DNA of 64,000 nt from Candidatus Chryseopegocella kryptomonas (GCF_001536065.1 NZ_CZVW01000001.1:62001-126000), one strand, 5' to 3'. Counted from the first letter of the stretch, positions 25,845 through 34,290 are shown. The notes: generated from the letters alone by a model not told the origin. Program-made: numbers and translations.

Positions 25845-27232
25845 AATTTGGGACTGATGGTTGGAGAGGAATAATAGCTCAGGACTTTACATTTGAAAAT
25901 TTAACAAAGGTTGCAATTGCAACCGCAAAACATTATAAAAAGCATAAAAAGATAAAAAATGGTCTTGTCATAGGTTATGATACAAGGTTTTTGTCAAAGG
26001 AATTTGCAGAGCATGTTGCAACTGTTATCGCAAACTTTGGGATAAAAGTTTTGCTTTCCGATGGATATTGTCCAACGCCTGCGGTTTCGCTTGCAATTCC
26101 AAAATTTAACTGCGCTGGTGGAGTTGTGATCACCGCAAGCCATAACCCGTACAAGTATAATGGATACAAGTTGAAAGCAGATTTCGGTGGTCCAGAAGAA
26201 GTTGAGAACATAGAAATTGTGGAAAAGTGGGCGAATAAAACTTCAAAATCTGAATTTGAAAAAGTTAAAAAGTCATTTGAGCAATTGAAAGAGAAGGGTT
26301 TGATTGAGCTGGTTGATTTGAAAAAAATTTACATTGATGATCTTAAATCAAAAATTGATGTTGAGTCAATTAAAAATTCTGGCTTGAAGATAGTTCACGA
26401 TGCAATGTATGGAGCGGGTCAGAAAATTTTAACTGAAATAATTCCATCTGCTTTTGTGATACACAATGAGTTCAATCCTTCTTTCGGTGGTGTAAATCCA
26501 GAACCAATTGCGAAAAATCTTGGCGAACTTATGAAACTCGTTCCTGAGAAAGGTTTTGATGTTGGTCTTGCAACGGATGGTGATGCAGATAGAATTGGCG
26601 CAGTTGATGAAAAAGGAAATTTTGTTGATCCGCAAAGAGTGTTTGCCATTCTTTTAAAATACTTCTATGAAGACAAAGGACTGCGTGGTGATGTTGTTAA
26701 GACGGTGTCAGTTGGGTTGATGGTTGATAAACTTGCGAAGAAATATGGTTTGAAAGTTTATGAATTGCCCGTTGGCTTTAAGCATGTTGCCACGCTTATG
26801 ATTACTAAAGATGTAATGATTGGAGGTGAAGAAAGCGGTGGCATAGGTGTTAAAACACATATCCCAGAAAGAGATGGTCTGTTTCTTGGATTAACAATTT
26901 GTGAGATGATGGTTAAAAGAGGGAAGAAACTTTCTGAAATTGTTGATGAAATTTTTGAGGAAATCGGACCTCATTATTACAAGAGAGTTGATTTACATAC
27001 AACAGAAGCGCATAAACAAAAAGTTCTTGGAAATCTTAAAAAAGGTTTAAAAGAGATCGCAGGTTATAAAGTTAACAATGTTCTAACAATAGATGGATAT
27101 AAATTCTTTTTTGACAACGGCTGGCTTCTTGTTAGGGCATCTGGGACTGAGCCGTTGTTAAGATTTTATTGTGAAGCGGATGATCCGGACAAGGTTGATA
27201 AGGTTCTTGATTGGATTGTGAATTTGAAATAG
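25832..27232 (+). CDS. phosphoglucomutase/phosphomannomutase family protein
   Basis: A 466-residue alpha-D-phosphohexomutase. It has the catalytic serine in TASHNPYKYNGYK (Ser103), the metal loop DGDADR near residue 249, the sugar-specificity loop GGEESGG near 331 and the phosphate loop RASGTEPLLR near 433. The N-terminus IKFGTDGWRG is canonical. It interconverts hexose 1- and 6-phosphates (glucose or mannose), feeding sugar-nucleotide synthesis such as the nucleotidyltransferase at 1252. The ATG lies inside the restriction gene's last codons. A bidirectional terminator follows six bases after the stop. Confidence 0.92.
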   Translation: MARIKFGTDGWRGIIAQDFTFENLTKVAIATAKHYKKHKKIKNGLVIGYDTRFLSKEFAEHVATVIANFGIKVLLSDGYCPTPAVSLAIPKFNCAGGVVITASHNPYKYNGYKLKADFGGPEEVENIEIVEKWANKTSKSEFEKVKKSFEQLKEKGLIELVDLKKIYIDDLKSKIDVESIKNSGLKIVHDAMYGAGQKILTEIIPSAFVIHNEFNPSFGGVNPEPIAKNLGELMKLVPEKGFDVGLATDGDADRIGAVDEKGNFVDPQRVFAILLKYFYEDKGLRGDVVKTVSVGLMVDKLAKKYGLKVYELPVGFKHVATLMITKDVMIGGEESGGIGVKTHIPERDGLFLGLTICEMMVKRGKKLSEIVDEIFEEIGPHYYKRVDLHTTEAHKQKVLGNLKKGLKEIAGYKVNNVLTIDGYKFFFDNGWLLVRASGTEPLLRFYCEADDPDKVDKVLDWIVNLK

Positions 27233-27238
27233 AACTAA

Positions 27239-27264
27239 AAACCCCGACCTTGAGGTCGGGGTTT
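27239..27264. terminator. bidirectional rho-independent terminator
   Basis: An 11-bp stem AAACCCCGACC (27239-27249) pairs with GGTCGGGGTTT (27254-27264) around a TTGA loop. It has T-rich sequence on the plus-strand exit and TTTTTA on the minus-strand exit. It ends the phosphohexomutase transcript on the plus strand and the rpsU transcript on the minus strand; the minus-strand small ORF stop touches the stem. Confidence 0.88.
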
Positions 27265-27394
27265 AATTTTGTTGTTGTGTTTCTTCACCCTGCTTCATTT
27301 GCGCAAGCATCTCTCTTAACTTTCTCATCTTTTCCTTTCTCTTTTTCTCCTTCTTCCGATGCTTTTTCAGCACCTGTTTTTTCTTCTTATTCAC
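27263..27394 (-). CDS. 43-residue highly basic small protein downstream of rpsU
   Basis: A minus-strand frame from a GTG at 27394 to TAA at 27263 encodes MNKKKKQVLKKHRKKEKKRK, then EKMRKLREML and a short polar tail ending QQQN. More than half of the first 30 residues are Lys/Arg, as in small ribosome-associated or RNA-binding proteins. It lies 24 bp after the bS21 stop and ends at the terminator, so it shares the rpsU transcript. No ribosome-binding site is visible and the start is GTG; coupled translation is possible. No family is assigned. The codon pattern and fit between the rpsU stop and the terminator argue it is real. Confidence 0.6.
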   Translation of the reverse strand: MNKKKKQVLKKHRKKEKKRKEKMRKLREMLAQMKQGEETQQQN

Positions 27395-27418
27395 TTCAAA
27401 GAAGAATTTTGTTTTTGA

Positions 27419-27613
27419 TTACATCTGTTCCATAAGCATTCGCTGGGCTCTGCGAATTGCTTTTGCTCTTTTCATCTTTCTCTTGACGGAAGGCGGTGTG
27501 TAGAAAGTTCTACGCTTGAATTCACGCAGGATTCCTGCCTGCTCATATTTCTTCTTGAATCTTTTTAATGCTTTGTCCAAGGATTCGCCTTCCTGAACAA
27601 TTATCCCTACCAA
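27419..27613 (-). CDS. rpsU: 30S ribosomal protein bS21
   Basis: A 64-residue protein beginning VGIIVQEGESLDKALKRFKK and ending in the basic RAKAIRRAQRMLMEQM tail: the standard bS21 pattern. bS21 binds near the 3' end of 16S rRNA, close to the anti-Shine-Dalgarno sequence. The start is taken as TTG at 27613, because an eight-base Shine-Dalgarno match GAGGTGAT (27625-27618) lies four bases upstream; the longer frame to 27652 reads into the preceding gene. The unusually strong site with a weak start codon could allow autoregulation, as proposed for bS21 in Flavobacteria. It is followed by the small basic protein gene and a terminator. Confidence 0.93.
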   Translation of the reverse strand: MVGIIVQEGESLDKALKRFKKKYEQAGILREFKRRTFYTPPSVKRKMKRAKAIRRAQRMLMEQM

Positions 27614-27617
27614 TTTT

Positions 27618-27625
27618 ATCACCTC
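27618..27625 (-). promoter_or_regulatory. extended Shine-Dalgarno of rpsU
   Basis: GAGGTGAT on the minus strand is an eight-base complement to the 16S rRNA 3' end, four bases before the TTG start. It decides the rpsU start and is stronger than the sites of most neighbours. Confidence 0.8.
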
Positions 27626-27632
27626 GCTTTTT

Positions 27633-27995
27633 TTATTGTTTGAAATTTTCAACTAATTTTTTTTGACCGAGTTTTTCAAACTCAACAACAATTATATTAT
27701 AACCACTTGAAGAAACCTCCTTCTTTTTGACTTTGCCATAATCCTGCCACTCTGCGTGGTAGATTATCTCCCCGATTTCGTAAGTTTCCTCAGCCGAATA
27801 AACTCTGCAATTTTCTTTTGAATTTTCATTCTTCTGAACATTTAGATCATCAATTGAAAGTAAAACCACATGCTTGCACTTTTGACACATATACCAAAAT
27901 TTGTTTTCATCCGCTTCAAAGTTTCCTCTGAACTTAAACTTCTGCTTGCTTCCGCAGTAATCGCAAAAATGCTCTATTTGTTTTGAAATTTTCAT
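27633..27995 (-). CDS. zinc-ribbon protein of unknown function
   Basis: A 120-residue protein with two CxxC knuckles, CDYCG (about residues 11-15) and MCQKC (about 36-40), that should bind one zinc ion as a ribbon. After a linker of about 30 polar residues comes a small beta-rich module, [20 protein letters not shown] followed by [14 protein letters not shown]. This resembles the short SH3/Tudor-like modules (DUF3553/CarD-type 'G..V.H..fG.G.V') that contact RNA polymerase or nucleic acid. It is the first gene of the rpsU unit (22-bp gap before the rpsU start), so a transcription or translation role is plausible but unproven. No family name is claimed. Confidence 0.7.
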
Positions 27996-28100
27996 TTTGA
28001 AAAGTTGTGTAATTTGTAACTACTTAAAATATAAAAAAAATCTGCGAATATATCAAGGTTTAAAACGCCCTGCCAAAGCATCAAGCGAATTTATTTGAAT

Positions 28101-28128
28101 TTGACGAATTTTATTCATAATTTAAATA
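28101..28128 (+). promoter_or_regulatory. sigma70-type promoter candidate for citrate synthase
   Basis: TTGACG (28101-28106), a 16-bp spacer and TAAATA (28123-28128). A start near 28135 would leave a leader of about 125 bases before the citrate synthase ATG. This is the longest gene-free stretch in the window (27996-28260). Confidence 0.5.
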
Positions 28129-28170
28129 GCGAATGAAAAAGCTTCAACAAAAGCGATTTGAGAGTTAGGT

Positions 28171-28245
28171 ATGAGAGAGGCGGTTGAGACATATTTAAAT
28201 TCGTTGGGGGGTAGATCAAAAGCACATAAAATCAAACCAAATTAA
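28171..28245 (+). CDS. possible 24-codon leader ORF upstream of citrate synthase
   Basis: An ATG-started frame, MREAVETYLNSLGGRSKAHK and four more residues, ends in TAA six bases before the AGGAGG that serves the citrate synthase gene... a spacing that would let terminating ribosomes reload. Its own upstream site is weak (TTAGG). It may be a chance frame; the arrangement is the only support. Confidence 0.25.
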   Translation: MREAVETYLNSLGGRSKAHKIKPN

Positions 28246-28260
28246 AAGGAGGTAATAGCC

Positions 28261-29412
28261 ATGTCACAAGCACAAACAACCCAACCAACCTATGTGAAGG
28301 GTCTGGAAAATGTAATCGCAAACCAGACCAAACTTTGCTTCATTGATGGTAAAAGAAGCAAACTTTTATATCTTGGTTATGACATTGCGGATTTAGCTGA
28401 GCATTCAAATTTTGAGGAAGTTGCTTTTTTGCTTTGGAATTATCGTTTGCCGAAGAAAAATGAATATGATGAATTCGTTAAGGCGATTCGCTCTGAATAT
28501 GAAATTCCAGATCAACTTGTGACGGTTATGAAACTTATGCCTAAAGATTCAGACCCGATGGATGTTTTGAGAACTTCTGTATCATTCCTTGGTTTATTTG
28601 ATCCAGAGAGAAACGACAATTCTCTTGAAGCAAACAAGAGGAAAGCACTTCGTTTGACAGCCAAGTTCCCGACGATCGTGGCTGCGTGGGAGCAGATTAG
28701 AAATGGCAAAGAACCTGTTAAGCCGAATAAAGAATTTAACATCGCAACAAACTTTCTTTATATGCTCAAGGGTGAGAAGCCAGATGAACTTTATGCAAAA
28801 ATTATGGATGTAGCTCTTATCCTGCACGCAGAACACGAGATGAACGCATCAACATTTTCAGCAAGGGTTACGATTTCAACATTGACAGATATGTATTCTG
28901 CGGTTACATCAGCAATAGGAACATTGAAGGGACCGTTGCATGGTGGCGCAAATAGAGAAGTAATGAAGTATTTGCTTGAAATAGGAGATCTTTCAAAGGT
29001 TGATGATTTCGTTAAGAAGGCGATTGAGGAAAAAAGAAAACTTGAAGGATTTGGGCACAGGGTGTATAAGTCAATGGACCCGAGAGCTTTGATATTGAAG
29101 AGGTATTCAAAGATGCTTGGTGAAAAACTTGGCGATACGAAATGGTATGATATGTCAGCAAGAATTGAGGAACTTTGGGTTAAAGAATTTGGTGAAAAAG
29201 GTGTATGGCCAAATGTTGATTTCTATTCAGCTTCGGTTTATTACTATATGGGCATTCCACTTGACCTTTACACTCCAATTTTCGCCATCAGCCGTATAAC
29301 TGGTTGGACAGCTCATATACTTGAACAACTTGCGGACAATAGAATTTACAGACCAAGAGCTGAATATGTTGGACCGATGGATCAAACTTACATTCCGATT
29401 GATCAGCGTTAA
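28261..29412 (+). CDS. gltA: citrate synthase
   Basis: A 383-residue type I citrate synthase of the shorter form. The catalytic triad is visible: His in LKGPLHGGAN (about residue 226), His in GFGHRVYK (about 266) and Asp in VDFYSAS (about 320). ILHAEHEMNASTF is the conserved central block. It condenses acetyl-CoA and oxaloacetate at the entry of the TCA cycle. AGGAGGT precedes the ATG. The gene stands alone between its own promoter region and a strong terminator; no other TCA gene is in the window. Confidence 0.95.
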   Translation: MSQAQTTQPTYVKGLENVIANQTKLCFIDGKRSKLLYLGYDIADLAEHSNFEEVAFLLWNYRLPKKNEYDEFVKAIRSEYEIPDQLVTVMKLMPKDSDPMDVLRTSVSFLGLFDPERNDNSLEANKRKALRLTAKFPTIVAAWEQIRNGKEPVKPNKEFNIATNFLYMLKGEKPDELYAKIMDVALILHAEHEMNASTFSARVTISTLTDMYSAVTSAIGTLKGPLHGGANREVMKYLLEIGDLSKVDDFVKKAIEEKRKLEGFGHRVYKSMDPRALILKRYSKMLGEKLGDTKWYDMSARIEELWVKEFGEKGVWPNVDFYSASVYYYMGIPLDLYTPIFAISRITGWTAHILEQLADNRIYRPRAEYVGPMDQTYIPIDQR

Positions 29413-29421
29413 TTGAAGGAT

Positions 29422-29447
29422 GGGCGGGATTTAATCCCGCCCTTTTT
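29422..29447 (+). terminator. rho-independent terminator after citrate synthase
   Basis: A perfect 10-bp stem GGGCGGGATT / AATCCCGCCC (29422-29442) with a one-base centre is followed by TTTTTATTTT. The T-tract overlaps the stop region of the convergent dacB gene. Confidence 0.9.
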
Positions 29448-30969
29448 ATTTTCTGCGTGAAAAGTTTGCTAATCTATTGCAAACTATATCCTGCGTTATA
29501 TTTGCAACAGAAGTTGGAACGAGGTAATTATTTGTCATCATCACAAAAGCAAGCATTTCATCATCTTTTGTTTTCACATACCCTGATAAAGACCTTGCAT
29601 ATTGAACATAACCTGTTTTAGCCCGAACATTTCCTTGTGCTTTTGTTTTTCTCATTCTTGTTTCAAGTGTCCCATCAACGCCTGCAATTGGCAATGATTC
29701 GTAAAAGTAAGAAAAATACTCATGCCTGTACATATAGTTCAGGAGTGTTAAAATCTGAAAAGGCGTCACAAGATTTAACCTTGACAAACCAGAGCCATCG
29801 TAAATTGAAATCGCATCAGGCGGTATACCAATTTGTGAAAGTGTGTTCTTTATGACTTCAACGGATTTTTGAGTTGAACCTTCGCCTCCGAAAATTTTTC
29901 CAAGAGTTCGGAAGACCTGTTCAGCGTAAAAATTTTGACTTCTCTTATTTATGACTTTTATTATCTCGCTTAATGGTGGAGATTCGTAAGAAGCAAGGAC
30001 TTTCATCGTCTCATAATCTGGATTCAATTGCGAATCATCAATATCAACTGCATTTCCATTCACTTTTATGCCTTTTGATTCAAGGACTTCTTTTAAAACT
30101 GTTACAGTGTAAAGCGTTGGATTGTGAACGCTTATTGATTCTTTATAAGTTTTTGAACGCAAACTTATTTTTCCGAAAACATTTATCACGTTTGTCCCTG
30201 GTGCTCTGAAAAAGTCAATCTGCGTGACGCTATCTGGATGAACTGTCGTCACAAAGTTATTTATCTTTACATATTTTGTTTCGGGAGTAATTTTAACAAG
30301 TGCGGGTTCACCAATTTTTTTACCTGGAATAATTTCAAGATCAACGCAGTTGTCGTTAAATGAAAGAGCGCTTATGTGTGCTGAATACCAGTATGTCTCA
30401 TCATCCCACGACCAACCAGTTCCCATATATTGGTCGTCAAAATAGTTATCATCTCCAATGATATCGCCGTTAATTTCTTTTATCCCAAGTTTTATTAAGC
30501 TATCTGCCCAATCTTTAAATGTTTTTATTACATCTCCGTTTGTAAATCTTCCCGATATCGTCGGATCACCCGTGCCTCTTACAAATAAGTTTCCGTATAA
30601 AATTCCATCTTTGATTTCTCCATCTGTGTAAAGATTTGTCCTGTATTTAAAATCAGGTCCGAGTTTTAAAAGAGCAACGGCGGTTGTGAATAATTTCATA
30701 TTTGATGCTGGGATAAAGCTTTTATGCTCGTTCAATCTATAAAAATATTCACCTGTTTCAAGTGATTGAATTACAACGCCCCAGTAAGCATTTGAGAAGC
30801 TCGGATTGTTGAAAATGTCATCAAGTTCTGATCTTAACTGGTTTAATTCCGTATCTTCGTAATAAACGAATTCTTTTTGTGGTTCTGGTTTTGCTTCAAT
30901 TACTTTTTGAGCTGTTGCACAGGAGTAGAATTGAAAAAGCAACGGCAAAAGCATTAAATATCGCCCCAT
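29446..30969 (-). CDS. dacB: D-alanyl-D-alanine carboxypeptidase/endopeptidase (PBP4, S13 family)
   Basis: A 507-residue periplasmic penicillin-binding protein. It has a signal peptide with a possible lipobox-like FYSC at residues 14-17. The three active-site motifs of the S13 family are present: SxxK in PASNMK (Ser89-Lys92), SxN in KRSQNFYAEQVF, and KTG in RAKTGYVQ. The large insert between the first and second motifs, characteristic of PBP4, is present. It removes terminal D-Ala or cuts 4-3 cross-links in peptidoglycan. The stop falls in the T-tract of the convergent citrate synthase terminator. Whether it is lipidated is uncertain. Confidence 0.93.
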   Translation of the reverse strand: MGRYLMLLPLLFQFYSCATAQKVIEAKPEPQKEFVYYEDTELNQLRSELDDIFNNPSFSNAYWGVVIQSLETGEYFYRLNEHKSFIPASNMKLFTTAVALLKLGPDFKYRTNLYTDGEIKDGILYGNLFVRGTGDPTISGRFTNGDVIKTFKDWADSLIKLGIKEINGDIIGDDNYFDDQYMGTGWSWDDETYWYSAHISALSFNDNCVDLEIIPGKKIGEPALVKITPETKYVKINNFVTTVHPDSVTQIDFFRAPGTNVINVFGKISLRSKTYKESISVHNPTLYTVTVLKEVLESKGIKVNGNAVDIDDSQLNPDYETMKVLASYESPPLSEIIKVINKRSQNFYAEQVFRTLGKIFGGEGSTQKSVEVIKNTLSQIGIPPDAISIYDGSGLSRLNLVTPFQILTLLNYMYRHEYFSYFYESLPIAGVDGTLETRMRKTKAQGNVRAKTGYVQYARSLSGYVKTKDDEMLAFVMMTNNYLVPTSVANITQDIVCNRLANFSRRK

Positions 30970-31003
30970 AGTTGTTTCAAAATTTATTTTTCAAGCCAAA
31001 AAG

Positions 31004-31768
31004 TTATTCAAGCCCTACAAGGCGTTTCAACTTTTTTATTTCTTTTTCAGTGAGAAATCTCCATTCACCTCGTTTCATTCCGCTTACTGTTATACCACCG
31101 AAACTTACCCGATGGAGCTTGCGAACCTTGTAGCCAAGTCGTTCAAACATCCTTCTTATTTGTCTGTATCTCCCTTCACGAATTGTAATGCCAAGTTCTT
31201 TATTTTCGCTGTTTGGAAGAATATAAACATCACAAGCTTCCGTTTTCCTTCCGTCAAGCATTATTCCTCGTTTTAATTTCTCAATATCTTCTGGTTTGAT
31301 CGGTTTATCAATTGCAACTTTATACGCTTTTTCAACTTTGTATTTCGGATGCATTAAGCGATATGCTAACTCGCCATCATTTGTCAAAAGCAAAACACCT
31401 GTCGTATTTCTATCAAGTCGTCCAACTGGAAAAATTCTCTGCTTTACTTTTACAAAGTCAAGCACTGTTCTTCGTCCTTTTTCATCTTTTACGGTTGTGA
31501 TGCAATCTTTGGGCTTGTTCAGGACGATATAAACGAGTTTTTCTTCTGGCTTTACAGGTTTACCGTCAACCTCAACTTTATCTTTATTCGGATTGATTTT
31601 AACACCAAGCTGTGTTATAACTTCGCCATTTACGCTGACTCTACCTTCTTTAATCAATTCATCTGCTTTTCTTCTTGAAGCAACCCCACACATTGCAAGA
31701 TATTTGTTAAGTCGTATAAGTTCCTCGCCTTTTTTCTCGTGTTTATTCTGCGTTTTCTTCGCCACCAT
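31004..31768 (-). CDS. rluB: 23S rRNA pseudouridine synthase (RsuA/RluB family)
   Basis: About 254 residues. An S4 RNA-binding domain (RLNKYLAMCGVASRRKADEL, about 19-65) is followed by the pseudouridine synthase domain. The catalytic Asp119 is in GRLDRNTTGVLLLTNDG, with later REGRYRQIRRMFERLG. It should isomerise a uridine in 23S rRNA (helix 89 region for RluB). The ATG at 31768 is preferred over a TTG six bases upstream. It overlaps the end of scpB by 26 bp, the common scpA-scpB-rluB order. RluB is the likely member because of that linkage, although RsuA/RluE cannot be excluded by motif. Confidence 0.9.
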   Translation of the reverse strand: MVAKKTQNKHEKKGEELIRLNKYLAMCGVASRRKADELIKEGRVSVNGEVITQLGVKINPNKDKVEVDGKPVKPEEKLVYIVLNKPKDCITTVKDEKGRRTVLDFVKVKQRIFPVGRLDRNTTGVLLLTNDGELAYRLMHPKYKVEKAYKVAIDKPIKPEDIEKLKRGIMLDGRKTEACDVYILPNSENKELGITIREGRYRQIRRMFERLGYKVRKLHRVSFGGITVSGMKRGEWRFLTEKEIKKLKRLVGLE

Positions 31769-32375
31769 CTTCAATCACCTCTTTTTGAATGTTAAGTTTA
31801 ATTTCATCTTCACTTTCTTTCGTGATTTCCTCAATCTCAGAAGGTTTCGGTAAATCAGATAAACTTTTTAAGCCGAAATACTTTAAAAATTCTTTCGTTG
31901 TCCCGTAAAGAAGCGGTCTTCCGATTGTCTCAGCTCTTCCAACTATTGTTATCAATTTTTTCTCAAGTAATGTTTTAACAATGTAATCAACATTTACACC
32001 TCGTATCGCTTCAATTTCAGATTTGCTTATCGGTTGCTTGTATGCAATTATTGCGAGAGTTTCAAGAGCTGGTTGTGAGAGTTTTTTCTTGCTTCTTTCC
32101 TTGAAAAGTTTTCCAACCCATTTTGCAAACTCTGGAAGTGTTGCAAATTGATAACCTTCCGCAATTTCAATTATTCTAAATGCCGAACCACGCTCTTCAT
32201 ATTCTTGGTTTAATTCGTCTATGATTGACTTTATCTTTTCTTCGTTGATCGGTTCTCCATTTTTTGATTGAAATGGATTCCTTGGCTCGTTTATTATCTC
32301 CTTTATCTGTTTTAAACTTAACGGCACATCGGATGCGAAAATCACTGCTTCAACAATTGATTTTAAATTTTCCAT
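31743..32375 (-). CDS. scpB: segregation and condensation protein B
   Basis: A 210-residue kleisin-associated winged-helix protein. Its two winged helices are recognisable by SIVEAVIFASDVPLSLKQI near the N-terminus and LSQPALETLAIIAYKQPISK in the middle, followed by RGVNVDYIVKTLLEKKLI and GRPLLYGTTKEFLKYFGL. It binds ScpA and with SMC forms the chromosome-organising condensin. The final 30 residues are acidic. It lies 18 bp after scpA and overlaps rluB. The SMC gene is not in the window. Confidence 0.94.
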   Translation of the reverse strand: MENLKSIVEAVIFASDVPLSLKQIKEIINEPRNPFQSKNGEPINEEKIKSIIDELNQEYEERGSAFRIIEIAEGYQFATLPEFAKWVGKLFKERSKKKLSQPALETLAIIAYKQPISKSEIEAIRGVNVDYIVKTLLEKKLITIVGRAETIGRPLLYGTTKEFLKYFGLKSLSDLPKPSEIEEITKESEDEIKLNIQKEVIEDGGEENAE

Positions 32376-32393
32376 TTGAGTGAGAAATTTGTT

Positions 32394-33149
32394 TTAAATT
32401 GCGCTTGCTAATCTTTGCTCATCTTCAAACGCTTTCTCAATGTAAATTTCCCCGAAGTTTTCAGATTGCTCTATCTTTACTTTTTTCAAACGGGCAAGCT
32501 CAAGCAATGCAAGAAACGCAACTATAATTCTCAATTTTTCTCCATAATCTTTGAAAATTTCAGTGAATGAAAATCTCGGCTTTATTTTCAGCTTTTCAAG
32601 TATGTTTTCCATTTCATCTTCAATTTTATAATTTGGCGTTTCAATTTCGTGGAATTCTCTATCCCGTGCGTTTTCAAACGATTTTTTGAAAGCATTTATC
32701 AGGTCAAAAAGCGTGACATCTTTCAAAAACTCATACATCTCGTATTCATCATAATAATCTCTTGCGTCGTGTTTGAAATTTTGTCTGTAAAAAATTTTGC
32801 TTGCTTCGTCTTCCATCTTGCTGAGTTCAGAGGCTATCTCTTTGAACTTTTTATATTCAATCAATCTTCTCACAAGTTCAGCACGTGGATCTTCTTCCTC
32901 TTCTTCACTTTCTGTTTCTGGTTTTGGAAGAAGCATCTTTGCTTTTATTTGCATCAGAGTTGAAGCCATGACTATAAATTCGCTTGCAATCTCAAGATCA
33001 AGCATCTGCATAAGATGAATGTATTCAAGGAAATCCTTCGTTATCTTTGCAATCGGTATATCGTAAATGTTAAGTTCGTCACGCTTTACGAAAAAGAGCA
33101 GAAGGTCAAGAGGTCCTTCAAAATACGGTAATTTGACTTTGTATTTCAT
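32394..33149 (-). CDS. scpA: segregation and condensation protein A
   Basis: A 251-residue kleisin. The N-terminal YFEGPLDLLLFFVKRDELNI and DFLEYIHLMQMLDLEIASEF blocks bind the SMC neck; ASTLMQIKAKMLLP precedes an acidic linker (ESEEEEEDPRAEL). The C-terminal winged helix (IVAFLALLELARLKKVKI) binds the SMC head. It lies 20 bp after trpS, in the transcript trpS-scpA-scpB-rluB. It works with ScpB and SMC in chromosome compaction and segregation. Confidence 0.94.
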   Translation of the reverse strand: MKYKVKLPYFEGPLDLLLFFVKRDELNIYDIPIAKITKDFLEYIHLMQMLDLEIASEFIVMASTLMQIKAKMLLPKPETESEEEEEDPRAELVRRLIEYKKFKEIASELSKMEDEASKIFYRQNFKHDARDYYDEYEMYEFLKDVTLFDLINAFKKSFENARDREFHEIETPNYKIEDEMENILEKLKIKPRFSFTEIFKDYGEKLRIIVAFLALLELARLKKVKIEQSENFGEIYIEKAFEDEQRLASAI

Positions 33150-33169
33150 TTTTAAATTTTGTTGATTTT

Positions 33170-34147
33170 TTATCCAAGTTTCATTGCCTGATGAACATCG
33201 TCCATCGTTTTTCGGGCAACTTCGCGCGCTCTTTCCTCGCCCGAAAGAAGTATCTTTTTTACTTCGTCTTTGTGTGCTTCAAGATAATTTCTTTTCTCAT
33301 GAATTGGCTTTAAAAATTCAATTATTTTTTCAGCGCATCTTGATTTGCATTCAACGCATCCAAGCTGACCAGATTCACAACCCTTTCTTATCTCTGGGAC
33401 TTCATCTGGATTGAACTTTTTGTGGTATGTAAAGACAAGACAGATGTCAGGTCTTCCAGGATCACCTTTGTAAATTTTTTGTGGATCTGTGAATGCTTTT
33501 TTCATTTTTTTCTTTATTTCATCCGGTGGATCGGAAATTAAAATTGTATTTCCAAGTGATTTGCTCATTCTTTTTCCGTCAAGCCCAGGAAGACGAGCAA
33601 ACTCCGTAAGCAATGGCTCAGGCTCGGGGAAAACAGGTGCATAAACTTGATTGAATCTTTTTGCAATATCTCGGGTTATCTCAACATGTGGAAGTTGGTC
33701 TTCTCCCACGGGAACAAGCTCGCCCTTGTAAAGCAAAATGTCCGCAGCTTGAAGAACAGGATAACCTAAATGTCCGTAAGTTATATTATCAAGTTGAAGA
33801 TCACGAATTTGTTCTTTTAAAGTTGGATTTCTTTCAAGTCGGGAGACAGTTATGAGCATTGAAAAAATTAAATGAAGCTCTGTATGTTCTTTAACTTGTG
33901 ATTGTCGGAAGACAGGACTTATCTCGGGGTCAACTCCCGAAGCAAGCCAATCAATCAGCATTTCTATTGAATTCTCATAAATATCGGATGTGTCAACGTT
34001 TGTCGTCAAAGCGTGATAATCTGCAATGAGAAAAAAGCAGTTGTGTTCTTTTTGAAGTTTAACCCAATTTTCAAGAACTCCGACAAGATGTCCAAGATGC
34101 AGTTTCCCAGTTGGTCGCATTCCACTTAAAACGACTTTCCTTTCCAT
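33170..34147 (-). CDS. trpS: tryptophanyl-tRNA synthetase
   Basis: A 325-residue class Ic synthetase. The HIGH-type motif is in RPTGKLHLGHLVG (about residues 11-23) and the KMSKS motif in LDGKRMSKSLGN (about 193-204). The central YPVLQAADILLYKGELVPVG block is the tryptophan/ATP pocket region. It charges tRNA-Trp. The segment CESGQLGCVECKSRCAEKI in the C-terminal part carries clustered cysteines, as in TrpRS forms that bind a metal or Fe-S cluster; whether one is bound here is not known. It is the promoter-proximal gene of the minus-strand unit with scpA, scpB and rluB. Confidence 0.96.
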   Translation of the reverse strand: MERKVVLSGMRPTGKLHLGHLVGVLENWVKLQKEHNCFFLIADYHALTTNVDTSDIYENSIEMLIDWLASGVDPEISPVFRQSQVKEHTELHLIFSMLITVSRLERNPTLKEQIRDLQLDNITYGHLGYPVLQAADILLYKGELVPVGEDQLPHVEITRDIAKRFNQVYAPVFPEPEPLLTEFARLPGLDGKRMSKSLGNTILISDPPDEIKKKMKKAFTDPQKIYKGDPGRPDICLVFTYHKKFNPDEVPEIRKGCESGQLGCVECKSRCAEKIIEFLKPIHEKRNYLEAHKDEVKKILLSGEERAREVARKTMDDVHQAMKLG

Positions 34148-34290
34148 TTACCAGGTGATTTTGTTTTGAAATTTTTTAAAATTTAGAAAAAGAAAACAAA
34201 AAAGAAAAACAACTCTTCGCTTGTTGCTTCTGGTTTAACAATTTTTTAAATTAACTCAAATTTTCAACATAACAAATGTGAGGAAGCAAA

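Noticed and set aside
26419-26649. Two overlapping minus-strand frames inside the phosphohexomutase gene.
   Set aside because: Both are mirror images of the conserved DGDADR region; composition is low-complexity Ser/Pro/Ile with no motif.
27211-27435. Plus-strand frame spanning the terminator and the small basic protein gene.
   Set aside because: It crosses a strong hairpin and reads Ser/Phe-rich sequence that is the complement of the Lys-rich small gene.
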